Source: Saccoglossus kowalevskii (taxonomy: Eukaryota; Hemichordata; Enteropneusta; Harrimaniidae). Taken from it: a stretch of 35,302 bases of DNA. The DNA is taken from assembly GCF_000003605.2 (NCBI RefSeq), contig NW_003119429.1:410162-445463 (forward strand). Direction: 5' to 3'. Positions 22,215 through 32,788 of this stretch are shown here, piece after piece (the first letter of the stretch is position 1; the number at the start of each line of letters is the position of its first letter). The notes below the pieces were generated by a model. It had not been told where the DNA came from. It worked only from the letters and a program-made list of their open reading frames with translations, and ran no database searches. Position numbers and translations under genes: made by a program.

Positions 22215-22890
22215 CTCTCTGGTACTCTGGTGTTGAGGGCGATGTACATACCTGGATATATTTGGAGCCTTTTTATAAAATAATGATCACTTATGTATTG
22301 TGTGTTGTACTTTCTGTTGATTTTAAATCATGTAAACTATTGTTAATGATAAGTGATGTAGAGGAAAGTGAAGTGCGCCCTCTACCCCAAGAATGTGCTT
22401 TTTTCTTGTCTTTATTAGATACAGTTCTTCAGGGTGGGCGGAGCTCGCTAGTAGTTTTTGTGGCGAGTTTTATTACTTAAAGTGGAATTTTTAACCAGTT
22501 TATTGCCCCTCCCCCCCCATCCTAAATGATCTAATTAATTATTTGGTGTAATACTAGGCATAATCACAAAACGTTGTTCTCACTGCCTTTACCCTACCTC
22601 AGTTAACCCACCATTCAGTTAAGTGAATTTTGCCAATCTGATGTGAACATTACAAGATATTTTATTATTCAACATTGATATGTGAAAATAGATGACAATC
22701 AGCCAGTTGTATATGAAAAATAGATCTTATTAATCTTTCTTATTGTATAAGAAACAACATTTTTGTTTTTTTATTTCTGTTTTTTAAATCAGTGCAAGCT
22801 TTTCTCTAAAAGATTTTTTTTATTTCAGCATTTATGTTATGCTTATGAATCCGAAACATTCGCTTATATAATAAATTTTATCAGTTTAAC
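22215..22890 (+). other. SMOC: Probable 3' UTR of the SMOC-like gene
   Basis: AT-rich sequence without another convincing exon, running from the stop codon to an AATAAA signal at 22870-22875. The exact cleavage site is not visible. Confidence 0.45.
22870..22875 (+). terminator. Candidate polyadenylation signal
   Basis: A canonical AATAAA about 655 nt after the stop codon, followed by T-rich sequence. Confidence 0.45.
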
Positions 22891-23328
22891 AACCTACATT
22901 TTTTTTTCTATTCCTTTTTTCTCTCTCATTAAGTGAAAGATCTGTTCATTTTCCCACCCCTTGACTATGAACTCTGATAGGATAATTGGTGGTATGAGAC
23001 CTTTGTTTAAACAAAATCCAGAATGAGAGAAATTTTTGATTTTGATGCATTTATAGCAATGAAATGTTGACATTTGGCTATCCTGAATTGAATTGTGAAA
23101 CTTGTGCATGCATGTCACATGATGTATGTTGATTAATATGGAATTCATTGGTACAGCATTCTTTAAAATAACATAGTTAAGCTCTGGTTACCCTGCCCTT
23201 TGTTAGTATTCCTTGAAAGTGTAATACATTTTGTCACTCATACAATTTTACACTTCATTTTACCATTGGCAAAATCATGTGATAAACAAACTTTGAAAGA
23301 TGCAGCAATGTTTTGAATAAGAAAAATA
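22891..23328. other. No gene seen
   Basis: AT-rich DNA between the putative 3' end of the SMOC-like gene and the repeat block. Only short random ORFs. Confidence 0.45.
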
Positions 23329-25030
23329 ACAAGCAGCCTGTCGGCTGAGATAGCTTCGCTGTTGCACATTTCAATTAAAGAACTGAAGATATCATTAGAA
23401 AATGAACAATATCTATATCCCACTGACTTGCTGTTTTCAACAAGAATTCAAAAATATTACTTTTTACCAAAATTATTCATCAAAATTAGATAATTGAAGA
23501 TATCATTACAAAATTAACAAATCTGAGAGAGGTCCACATGTAGTACCTATAGGGATGTGTAATATCAAAATGTCACACGTAACGTAATATTATGTGATGG
23601 TTCAAATACCAAAATGGCAACAGTAACATAAAGACTTCCCTGGCGGCGATGATAACATACGAACACGGAGCCAACAGATGAGGTTTCAACTGGTACTGGT
23701 ATTATTATACTCTGCAAACATCAAGTACAATAACGCGGTAAAACNNNNNNNNNNNNNNNNNNNNNNNNNNNNNNNNNNNNNNNNNNNNNNNNNNNNNNNN
23801 NNNNNNNNNNNNNNNNNNNNNNNNNNNNNNNNNNNNNCTCAGTGCTGAACAACTCCCCTATATATACCCACTGTCTATAAATAGACCATTACATCAGCAT
23901 ACATAATGAGTCTGGAGCTTACTACAAATTTCTAGAATGTTCCATTACCTTCTATTGCCTCCTACAGTGTTCTATTACTTATTCAACCAGTTTCTAAAAA
24001 AAATCTAGAATATTCCACCCAGACACAGTACGGTTCTAGAACATTCTCAGTGACACGGAAGTGGTAAATAAGTCGTATGCGACACAAAGCAATCAGACCT
24101 GCTGTTTTTTACAAGTTAAAAAAAATATCACTTTTTACCAAAAATATTCATCAAAATTGGAGAATTGAAGATATCATCACGAAATGAACAAATCTGAGAG
24201 AGGTCCACATGTAGTACCTATATATGTAATATCAAAGCAATTGTACTTGCCGCTTTTCACAAGAAGTCGAAAATATCACTTTTTACCAAAAATTACAAAA
24301 ATATTTACCAAAAATAGAGAATTTGAGATTTTGACATGAAATGAACAAATATGAGAAATAACCAACCAAGGTACTTGCTTATCAAATTTAAAACACATTT
24401 TGACATGCGGTTTCAAAGAAGAAGTTGAAATTGTAAAGTTGACGACGACAGACAATCAGTAATATGAACAGCTCTGCTGTGTCGACAGCTAAAAAGTTCT
24501 GACAAAATGACAGACAGATGATCAGCTTAATAAAAATGTGAATTCAGAGTCATTTATTTAAAAGATACATTGCTGGCAATTCAACTTTATAATAAACTAA
24601 ATTTAAATTTAAAAAAATCTTCATATCCAATTTTTAGCACAGCCATGAGCTAAAATATTCCATGCACTTGCATCTTCCAAACCAAAACTGTGTACCAATT
24701 TTTATGAAAAACAAAGTGGTTTTAAAGAAGTTGAAAATATCATTTTTTTACAGAAAAATTTCACAAAAATTAAGAGAATGATTTCATCTATAAATGAACA
24801 AATCTGATAGAGACCAACCAAAGGTACCTACATACAAGTATCAAAGAAATTGGGCTGGTCATACTCAAGAAAAACTCAAAAATATAATTTTTAACCTAAA
24901 ATGACAAATATTTCCTAAAAATTAAGAATCAACCACATAATCATGAAATAAATAAATTTGACCAAGGTACCTACATATTGAGTGGTGGCTGGTATTTTGC
25001 AAGAAGTCAAAAAGATCAGATTTGCCCTGT
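23329..25030. repeat. Diverged ~155-bp repeat family, partly tandem
   Basis: Recurrent blocks like ATCACTTTTTACCAAAAATT, a TCAAAATTAGAGAATTGAAG segment, ATGAACAAATCTGAGAGAG and CCAAGGTACCTACATA. The ATGAACAAATC anchors recur near 23514, 24186, 24343, 24795 and 24949, with 153-158 bp between adjacent copies. The block begins with a head sequence CAAGCAGCCTGTCGGCTGAG at 23330 and is interrupted by an assembly gap. Confidence 0.75.
23745..23837. other. Assembly gap (93 N)
   Basis: A run of N inside the repeat block; true length and content are unknown. Confidence 0.99.
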
Positions 25031-25369
25031 CCTTGAATGAAAATTCAGGACATGCTATAATTGGCAAAAAGTTTGCATATGATCTATTCCAAACTGATAC
25101 ATTTTGTATATTGGCCTGTAATCTGAATCTGATAAGAAGCTGAATGACAACACATGCATCATTGTTGAAATGCATGTCTTAACTACTAAGCTAGATTACT
25201 TCTATCATACACATATTTAGTATACATGTACCTTGAGAAGTCCTCCTAGATTTATTTCTAATTTTTATGATTAATTTGATGTAACAAGCGACCTTGTGGT
25301 CGAAAGAAAGTTTAGCACCATAAAAAAACTGGTCATTGTATTATTACCAGTTTGAAGAAATGGAGATCA

Positions 25370-25880
25370 AAACTCAAAATATCTCAAGAACCAATCATGT
25401 TTCAATGAAACCTGATATATAGATGATCTAGGACAATACACAGACCTGATTAGTTTTGAATTAGAGTCCCATGCATAATAATTCACTATTTTGGGCTTTT
25501 CGACCAATATTTCAAGTACAAAAATTTACATTCAATGAAACTTGGTTAATAGATGTTCTTGGCAAATGTGCAATACCTGCTCAGTTTTGGGTTAAAATCG
25601 ATGCATAAAAATAATAACATAACGCATAACAGTAGTCAATTTTTAGCTTTTCTACTGATATCTCAAAAACTAGTCATGACATTTCAATGAAATACATAGG
25701 TGCATGTGTACTTAGTTTGGTGTTGAAAGTGCAATTAGTTGTTTAATTTACATACCGGGGTATATTAATTTCTTTTTGTCTTAAATACCACTAATTTCAA
25801 TGAGACTTGATATACACCCCTGGGTAATTCACTATAGTGATTAGTTTTTGGGTGAAAGCAGGGAAAAATACAACTTAACA
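25370..25880. repeat. Second diverged tandem-like family (~110-150 bp)
   Basis: The motif TTTCAATGAAACTTGATATA followed by a TTAGTTTTGGGTTGAAA-like block recurs from about 25401, 25531, 25683 and 25796, and again at 26703 with more divergence. Confidence 0.6.
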
Positions 25881-26002
25881 AGACCAGATAATCATATGAC
25901 CCTATTAATATGCATAATTCCAATCTGCAATAGAACTATTGCAGATTAACTCGGGCAACTCATTCTATAATGTAGGAACAGACAAGGGCATGATTAACTT
26001 AA

Positions 26003-26405
26003 TGAGGGTCGGCAAAGGGTATTTTCGTAAGCTGTAAACAATTGTTTTTATTTTCGTAATGTAATTTAACTAAATAAAAAACGTAAATTCGTAGACATGG
26101 GCAAGGTGTAAAATGTAATCAGATATTTTATTCGTCCGTAATTTGTACAGATATTATTTTTTGTAAGCATATAAAGCATTTTACAAATTAAATGTCGTAA
26201 TTCGTACGCAATTTCCAATTTCGATTCTTAAACTCAAGTTATCAAAAATATTATAAAAATGTAATTACAAATTTGCTTTATCTGTAAAGTGTAAAAACCT
26301 ATTTTTCACTGTAAATGGAACTTTCATTTTATTTCCTGTAAAAACGTAAAATGCCGTTTTTATTTCCTGTAATCTGTACCAGCTATCCCCCTTTGCTCCC
26401 CTTCA
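26003..26405. mobile_element. 403-bp MITE flanked by TTAA target duplications
   Basis: TTAA at 25999-26002 and 26406-26409 flanks inverted ends TGAGGGTCGGCAAAGGG and (reverse complement) TGAAGGGGAGCAAAGGG, 13 of 17 matching. A TTAA duplication is typical of piggyBac- and Kolobok-type elements. The interior is non-coding and unusually rich in GTAA / CGTAA words. Confidence 0.6.
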
Positions 26406-26409
26406 TTAA

Positions 26410-27106
26410 TGAGTAATCAACTGTATTACCTCAAGTACTTTTGATAGGGATCAGACAAGTGTTGTGACCAATATATCAGATGACCATTTTTGGTCACATG
26501 ATCTTATTAATATGCATGACTATCTCGTGCACTTCTGCAAATACTGATATACAGTCATCTCTATAGTGAAGGCATCAGACAAGAAGCATGACTGGGTTGT
26601 CATGACGATGATTATATATAGATATGCATTGGCTAATATTTGACATAAAATATAGTATAAAGCATGCACCATCACAAATATTTCAACAACCATTCATCAG
26701 ATTTCAATACAACAACGTAGGTGTTCTGGGCTAATCCATAGAAGTTATTAGTTGAGAAATTAGAATCTATGCATGTTAATTACCAAATTTGCATGAATTA
26801 GCTCATTTTCTCATAAAATTCAACTCAAACACAGACAGCAGACCAGAGATCTATGCTATCACATAATTTTAATACTGTTAATATTATAAACTTGTTAAAT
26901 ACAATAATTAGCATGCTTCTTTTGAATAATCACTAATTCGGCTACCTTAAATACTCTCAGCACACAGATTTTCTTTCTAAGCTTTCTTTGAACTAGCCTG
27001 GCATGGTTGCCAATAGTTACTGTGCTCTCATAGATCCAACTACATGTCTGAATGAATCTGTCAGTGAGAGTGTAATTACCATCACTGACCAGGAAACTAA
27101 ACAGGA
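26410..27106. other. No gene seen; includes a stray repeat copy
   Basis: Contains a diverged copy of the second repeat family near 26680-26830. A minus-strand open stretch at 26895-27116 has no recognisable domain and overlaps the start of the 78-bp array. Confidence 0.4.
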
Positions 27107-27440
27107 ACTTGTCCAATATCTCTGAATATGCAAATTAAGCTCATTACTATGCATGGATTTGCTGAATAACTAATCATGAATTGCACTTGTCCAATATCTC
27201 TGAATATGCAAATTAAGCTCATTACTATGCATGGGTTTGCTGAATAACTAATCATGCATTGCACTTGTCCAATATCTCTGAATATGCAAATTAAGCTCAT
27301 TACTATGCATGGATTTGCTGAATAACTAATCATGCATTGCACTTGTCCAATATCTCTGAATATGCAAATTAAGCTCATTACTATGCATGGGTTTGCTGAA
27401 TAACTAATCATGCATTGCCATTGTCCAATATCTCTGAATA
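27107..27440. repeat. 78-bp tandem array (4 full copies plus a partial fifth)
   Basis: Copies start at 27107, 27185, 27263 and 27341, nearly identical, with a truncated copy from 27419. Each full copy carries ATGCAAAT (27128, 27206, 27284, 27362) and GCTCATTACTATGCATGG. The 26-residue periodic minus-strand ORF is a by-product of the unit being divisible by three. Confidence 0.95.
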
Positions 27441-27762
27441 CTGCATTATTGATACATTTTGGAATAGAATTTGCACTGATTGATAGCAATATCTTCTTTA
27501 TATAAATTCCAAATACCCAACCATTTAAAAATCAAAAACTTCACCATAAAATATGCAATGCTACAGCAATAAATTAAAAAATCCGGACATTAGCATAAAG
27601 GCAAATTGTCAGTCTGGCAGAATTTTGTTCATCTCATGGAATAACATAAACTGAGATGAATCATTGAGTACACAACTTGAGGGTCACTGTGGTATATTAA
27701 GATATCAGAGTCAACATTACACAAAGTTCACTGATGCATTAGAGACATCACATATAGATAAT

Positions 27763-27865
27763 TTATGGGTCACTAGAACCCTCTTGTATTTTCTTATTCT
27801 TCTTTCTATGAAATTCTTCATAGTTTTGTCTTAACAGTTCCATCTGCTTCTTGGGTCCATTTTCC
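27763..27865 (-). CDS. Probable last coding exon of an unidentified minus-strand gene
   Basis: On the minus strand a pyrimidine-rich stretch and acceptor AACAG are followed by 34 codons ending in TAA: a hydrophilic, Lys/Glu/Gln-rich, likely helical C-terminus including KKQMELLRQNYEEF. Composition looks coding, unlike the surrounding low-complexity DNA, and the acceptor is well formed. The exon starts with the last base of a split codon. I do not recognise the family and did not find upstream exons, which should lie above position 27900. Confidence 0.45.
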
Positions 27866-28646
27866 CTGTTATTGAAAGCATAATCAAAGAAATGAATGGA
27901 AAAAACTGACGTGTGCTAGAAAGTATGTCAGTAAAGAACTGAAGCGCGTAGAGTCAAAATAAGTAACATTTTAATGATCCAGTATATAATATTTTTTGGT
28001 TTATAAGCACTTCTATGGGAGATGTTTTTCTAATAGAACAAATACAGTATCCAAATTCAATTAAAAATTCAAGTCATTTAAAATTACACAGTCTCTGTTG
28101 GTAATTTTTCAAAGTGATCTCTTATGAAGCTAAATACCAGACATTCCAAAGAAAAAAAGGTTGATTAATTTGCAGAAGAAAGCAATGACCTATTTAAATG
28201 TGTCAATTGATGTTGGTGTGGTTAGTAAAATGCTAGGTTACGTCAAGTAGAGTGGTGCCACAGTTGTAAGATACAAGACATGCATGTCTTTACTATCCAC
28301 ATTGTATTATTACTCCTACATCAGACAAGCTACAAACTTGAGCCAGTATATTTTTGCTGAATGAGATGAAACAAATGCATGTGCTTATGTATGAAATGAT
28401 GTGTTATGTATGTGATCTGTCAGGGCATGTCAGATATGACCCTGGAACTGCATTTGTCAAACAAAATGGTCACCAGTTGGCCATTTTGAATCCAATCTGG
28501 GAAACAATTTGTGTGCATCAAGTACCAATTAAATTTGAAGTAAATACATCTATGCACGACTGAGATCCAGTTCCAAAATGGCAGAAATGCTTGATTTTTA
28601 GCACTAAAATGGCCACCATTCGACAATCTTGAATTGGATAAAGAAA
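27866..28646. other. No gene seen; likely intron of the minus-strand gene
   Basis: AT-rich. Around 28465-28615 are several CCATTTTG / CAAAATGG words on both strands, like the core of the 27-bp minisatellite further right. Confidence 0.4.
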
Positions 28647-29120
28647 CAGTCAAGCAGTCTAAAACTTACCCTATGGGGCTTAGTTTGCAGTCGCAGCAAG
28701 CAGTCTGAAAAAGACCTAAGGAGCCTATTTTTCAGTCACAGTGAACAGTCTGAAACTGGCCTAAAGGGCCTAGTTTTCAGTTACAGTGAGCAGTCTGAAA
28801 TTGACCTAAGGAGCCTAGTTTGCAGTCACAGCGAGCAGTCGAAAACTGACCTAAGTGGCCTAGTTTGCAATCGCAATGAGCAGTTTGACACTGACCTAAG
28901 AGGCCTAGTTTGCAGTCACAGCGAGAAGTCTAAAACTGACCTAAGGGGCCTAGTTTGCAATCGTAATGAGCAGTTTGACACTGACCTAAGTGGCCTAGTT
29001 TGCAGTCACAGTGAGCAGTTTGAAATTGACCTAAGGGGCCTAGTTTGCAGTCGCAACGAGCAGTCTGAAACTGACCTAAGTGGCTCAGTTTTCAGTCACA
29101 GCGAGCAATTTGAAACTGAC
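28647..29120. repeat. 45-bp tandem array (about 10.5 copies)
   Basis: Variants of a unit beginning AGTCACAGCGAGCAGTCTGA and continuing AACTGACCTAAGGGGCCTAG. No indels shift the period, so the + frame is open from 28629 to 29174 (181 codons) as a 15-residue repeat of the type CSHSEQSETDLRGLV. Central copies form a 90-bp dimer. No signal peptide or flanking splice sites support translation. Confidence 0.92.
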
Positions 29121-29174
29121 ACAATAACGATTTATACACTTCCAACAAAGACTTTTTACAACAGACTTTATTAA

Positions 29175-30494
29175 TGAGTCAATTGTTTTAAATGCACTTA
29201 AATACTCCCTAATGCAAAGTGTTTTGAATGCATGTGAATGAGCAAAAATTACAAAAATAAATAGGCAATGCATTTGACAAATTTAATTTTAATTGCTTTT
29301 AGGACACTATACAAACATACATAAAATATTTGAATATTGTCTGTAGGCAAAGTTGTATTAAAATGAGCAGTTTAGAAGATAATTGACATTAGTGACGTTA
29401 CATTGATTGCTAATGAACCATGGACGACAAAAACTTGCACATTGCATACAAATCAGCAAGGTGGGTATTGATCACAGTTTTCACTTTTTTACACATGGGT
29501 ATAAGTGAAATTTATCATATCCAGTTCACAAGTTCAAGCTATTGAAAACCATAACGTCTAAGAAGATGTCGCATTTCAATGATCAAGCAAGCAATAAATG
29601 TTGTACAATGTATGTGTGCCTCTATTAGACATGTGCTTCTAATAGAGTAAATATGGTATTTAGATGCACAAGACTCAGCAGCCATGCATTGCAGACATGT
29701 ACACTTGGTTACAGCCCGAAGTTATACAAGTGATCCCTATTAAACAGGAACAACAATCTAACTACTACAGTACATTATTAAATGATAAACTAATTACTAT
29801 CACAGATTAGATTTCCACAAGCACGCCCCCTAGTGGCCACTGAACAACATTGTTATACCGGTAGTTGCAGTGTACAGAGTCGGGTGCAGGCTTTGCATAA
29901 CAGTTTGTGCCAAGCCACAGATTGAACATTCTTAATTATAAATAATGATGTATGTTTGCCATTTTTTAACTTCACTGTAGAATAGTCTTTAAAAAAAAAA
30001 TACTCATGTTACTAGTAATTGTGTGCATTAGTTATGATTTTAGGATTTTGTCAGAATTTAAAAATATTCAGAAACATTAAGTTTTCTCGCAAATAGAAGC
30101 AAAAGTGTGCAGTGATTTTGGAAAACACTTTGGGATTTGTTTTTTTGTTTTGTTTCTAGGCCTTATGAGTTTCAAAATATTGATGGTTTTTCAGATTCAT
30201 TTTTTTTCATCTCACCAAATAGAAGATGTTTTGTGCATGTCAAATAATGAAATTTACCTTCTAACAGCATGATGACTCAAAAATAAACAACTATACTTGC
30301 AAGAAGTATGATATCAAATGACAAAGATTTGGAGAATATCAGAAAAGTCATTCAAGAGGCTATCAAATGTCTGCCGCTGGTTTACATAATTGGCATACAA
30401 CTCTACAAGTTTTCTTGTTTGACACTTCAATTTGACTTTAGAAATCTTTATTCTGACAAAAAGAGCACAATGTACTTTTTTTCTGAGAATAAAA
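29175..30494. other. No supported gene
   Basis: AT-rich. GCCCCCTAGTGGCC near 29825 resembles a CTCF-type core word and also a common dispersed-repeat end. A short + ORF at 30308-30532 runs into the minisatellite. Confidence 0.4.
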
Positions 30495-32224
30495 CTGTCA
30501 GTCAGCCATTTTGGCATACAACTGTCAGTTAGCCATTTCGGCATACAACTGCCTGTCAGCCATTTTGGCATACAACTGTCAGTTAGCCATTTCGGCATAC
30601 AACTGCCTGTCAGCCATTTTGGCATACAACTGTCAGTCACCCATTTTGAAATACAACTTCCTGTCAGCCATTTTAGAATACAACCGTCTGTCAGCCATTT
30701 TGGAATACAACTTCCTGTCAGCCATTTTGGAATAAAACTGTCAATCATCTATTTTGGCATACAACTGTCATTCAGCCATTTTGGCATACAACTGTCAGTC
30801 AGCCATTTTGGCATACAACTGCCAGTCAGCCATTTCGGCATACAACTGTCAGTCAGCCATTTTGGCATATAACTGTCAGTCAGCCATTTTGGCATACAAC
30901 TGCCTGTCAGCCATTTTAGAATACAACCGTCTGTCAGCCATTTTGGCATACAACTGCCTGTCAGCCATTTTAGAATACAACCGTCTGTCAGCCATTTTGG
31001 AATACAACTTCCTGTCAGCCATTTTAGAATACAACCGTCTGTCAGCCATTTTGGAATACAACTTCCTGTCAGCCATTTTGGAATAAAACTGTCAATCATC
31101 TATTTTGGCATACAACTGTCAGTTAGCCATTTTGGCATATAACTGTCAGTCAGCCATTTTGGCATACAACTGCCTGTCAGCCATTTTAGAATACAACCGT
31201 CTGTCAGCCATTTTGGCATACAACTGCCTGTCAGCTATTTTAGAATACAACCGTCTGTCAGCCATTTTGGAATACAACTTCCTGTCAGCCATTTTGGAAT
31301 AAAACTGTCAATCATCTATTTTGGCATACAACTGTCAGTCAGCCATTTCAGCATACAACTGTCAGTCAGCCATTTCAGCATACAACTGTCAGTCAGCCAT
31401 TTTGGCATACAACTGTCAGTCAGCCATTTTGGCATACAACTGTCAGTCAGCCATTTTGGCATACAACTGTCAGTCAGCCATTTTGGCATACAACTGTCAG
31501 TCAGCCATTTTGGCATACAACTGCCTGTCAGCCATTTTGGCATACAACTGCGTGTCAGCCATTTTGGCATACAACTGCCTGTCAGCCATTTTGGAATACA
31601 ACTGTCAATCAGGTACTTTGGCATACAACTGCTTGTCAGCCGTTTTGGCATACAAATTCCTGTCAGCCATTTTGGCATAAAACTGTCTGTCAGCCATTTT
31701 GGAATACAACTTCATGTCAACCATTTTGAAATAAACTTCCTGTCGGCCATTTTAGAATACAACTTCCTGTCAACCATTTTGGCATACAACTGTCTGTCAG
31801 CCATTTTGGAATACAACGTTCCGTCAGCCATTTTGGAATACAACTGTCAGCCATTTTGGAATACAACTGTCAGCCATTTTAGCATACAACTGTCTTTCAG
31901 CCATTTTGGAATACAACTTCCTATCAGCCATTTTGGAATACAACCGTCTGTCAGCCATTTTGGAATAAAACTGTCAATCATCTACTTTGGCATACATATG
32001 TCTGTCAGTCATTTTGGCATACAACTTCCTGTCATTCATTTTGGAATATAACCATCTATCAGCCATTTTGGAATACAACTTCCTGTCAGATATTTGGAAT
32101 AAAACTGTCAATCATCTACTTTGGCATACATATGTATGTCAGCCATTTCGGCATACAACTTCCTGTCATCCATTTTGGCATACAACTTGTCAGTCATTTT
32201 AGCATACAACTTCCTGTCAGCCAT
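30495..32224. repeat. 27-bp minisatellite with higher-order structure (about 64 copies)
   Basis: The unit is approximately CAGTCAGCCATTTTGGCATA plus CAACTGT. A variant junction AATAAAACTGTCAATCATCT recurs at 30731, 31082, 31298, 31974 and 32098; the first two spacings are exactly 13 and 8 units, showing block duplication. Long 9-residue periodic frames are open on both strands but are not genes. Right-hand copies are more diverged and contain small deletions. Confidence 0.95.
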
Positions 32225-32586
32225 CATTTAAAAGAATTCAAAGCAGGTCTAAGAAATATCTATTGAGATATATCTAGGCTACAAATGACGCCATCTGGGA
32301 TCCATGGATTCATCATTCCAGTGGAGTCTGAATTATAAATTAGTAGTGATTAAATCACTCCGGGCACACACATATATAAAGAATACCTACATGTAGATAC
32401 ATATAATGTATAATGATATAACAAATTGGTTACAGACGAGCTGCTGTCTTTAATGATGTACTGCGTATCATAATCAAATAACATTAATTAACTGTAGTGT
32501 TAACAAAAATAGCTTCAGACCAAAAAAAAGCCATCTGTGGCAGTGGGAAAATGAACATTACACCTTACATAAGCTTTAAAGAAGGT

Positions 32587-32600
32587 GTTGCTTAGCAACC
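32587..32600 (+). promoter_or_regulatory. X-box-like (RFX) motif
   Basis: GTTGCTTAGCAACC, a near-palindromic X-box with one mismatch to GTNRCC-N-RGYAAC, followed closely by CCAAAT. Confidence 0.4.
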
Positions 32601-32726
32601 AAATGTAAACAAATTTAGGCGGAGACAAATGACAATATTACATACACCACATGTAGGGATGAGTACGTAATAATAGTGGAAGCTATCAATAACAATTTAA
32701 ATAGCTTTGTTATCACTTGCGGTAAA

Positions 32727-32788
32727 ATGGCCACTCTCGTTCCCACATCACAGTGCTGGCAGACTTGGTTGCATTTTACATGCATCCT
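32727..32788 (+). CDS. Candidate first coding exon, unknown gene
   Basis: ATGGCC in a good start context opens 20 codons plus two bases and ends at donor GTAAGT. An X-box-like motif lies 127 bp upstream. No following exon could be joined convincingly inside the window, so this may be chance. Confidence 0.2.

Noticed and set aside
26895-27116. 73-codon minus-strand ORF
   Set aside because: No recognisable domain; its 5' end lies in the 78-bp array and no splice sites fit well.
29823-29836. CTCF-like word GCCCCCTAGTGGCC
   Set aside because: It resembles the CTCF core, but such words are also common at ends of dispersed repeats, and a single motif without binding data is weak.
30308-30532. 74-codon + ORF with a helical-looking start
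   Set aside because: About 45 residues look protein-like, but there is no homology I recognise, no splice support, and the frame runs into the minisatellite.
30314-32202. Many 9-residue periodic ORFs on both strands
   Set aside because: By-products of the 27-bp minisatellite; both strands are open and there is no non-repeat coding flank.
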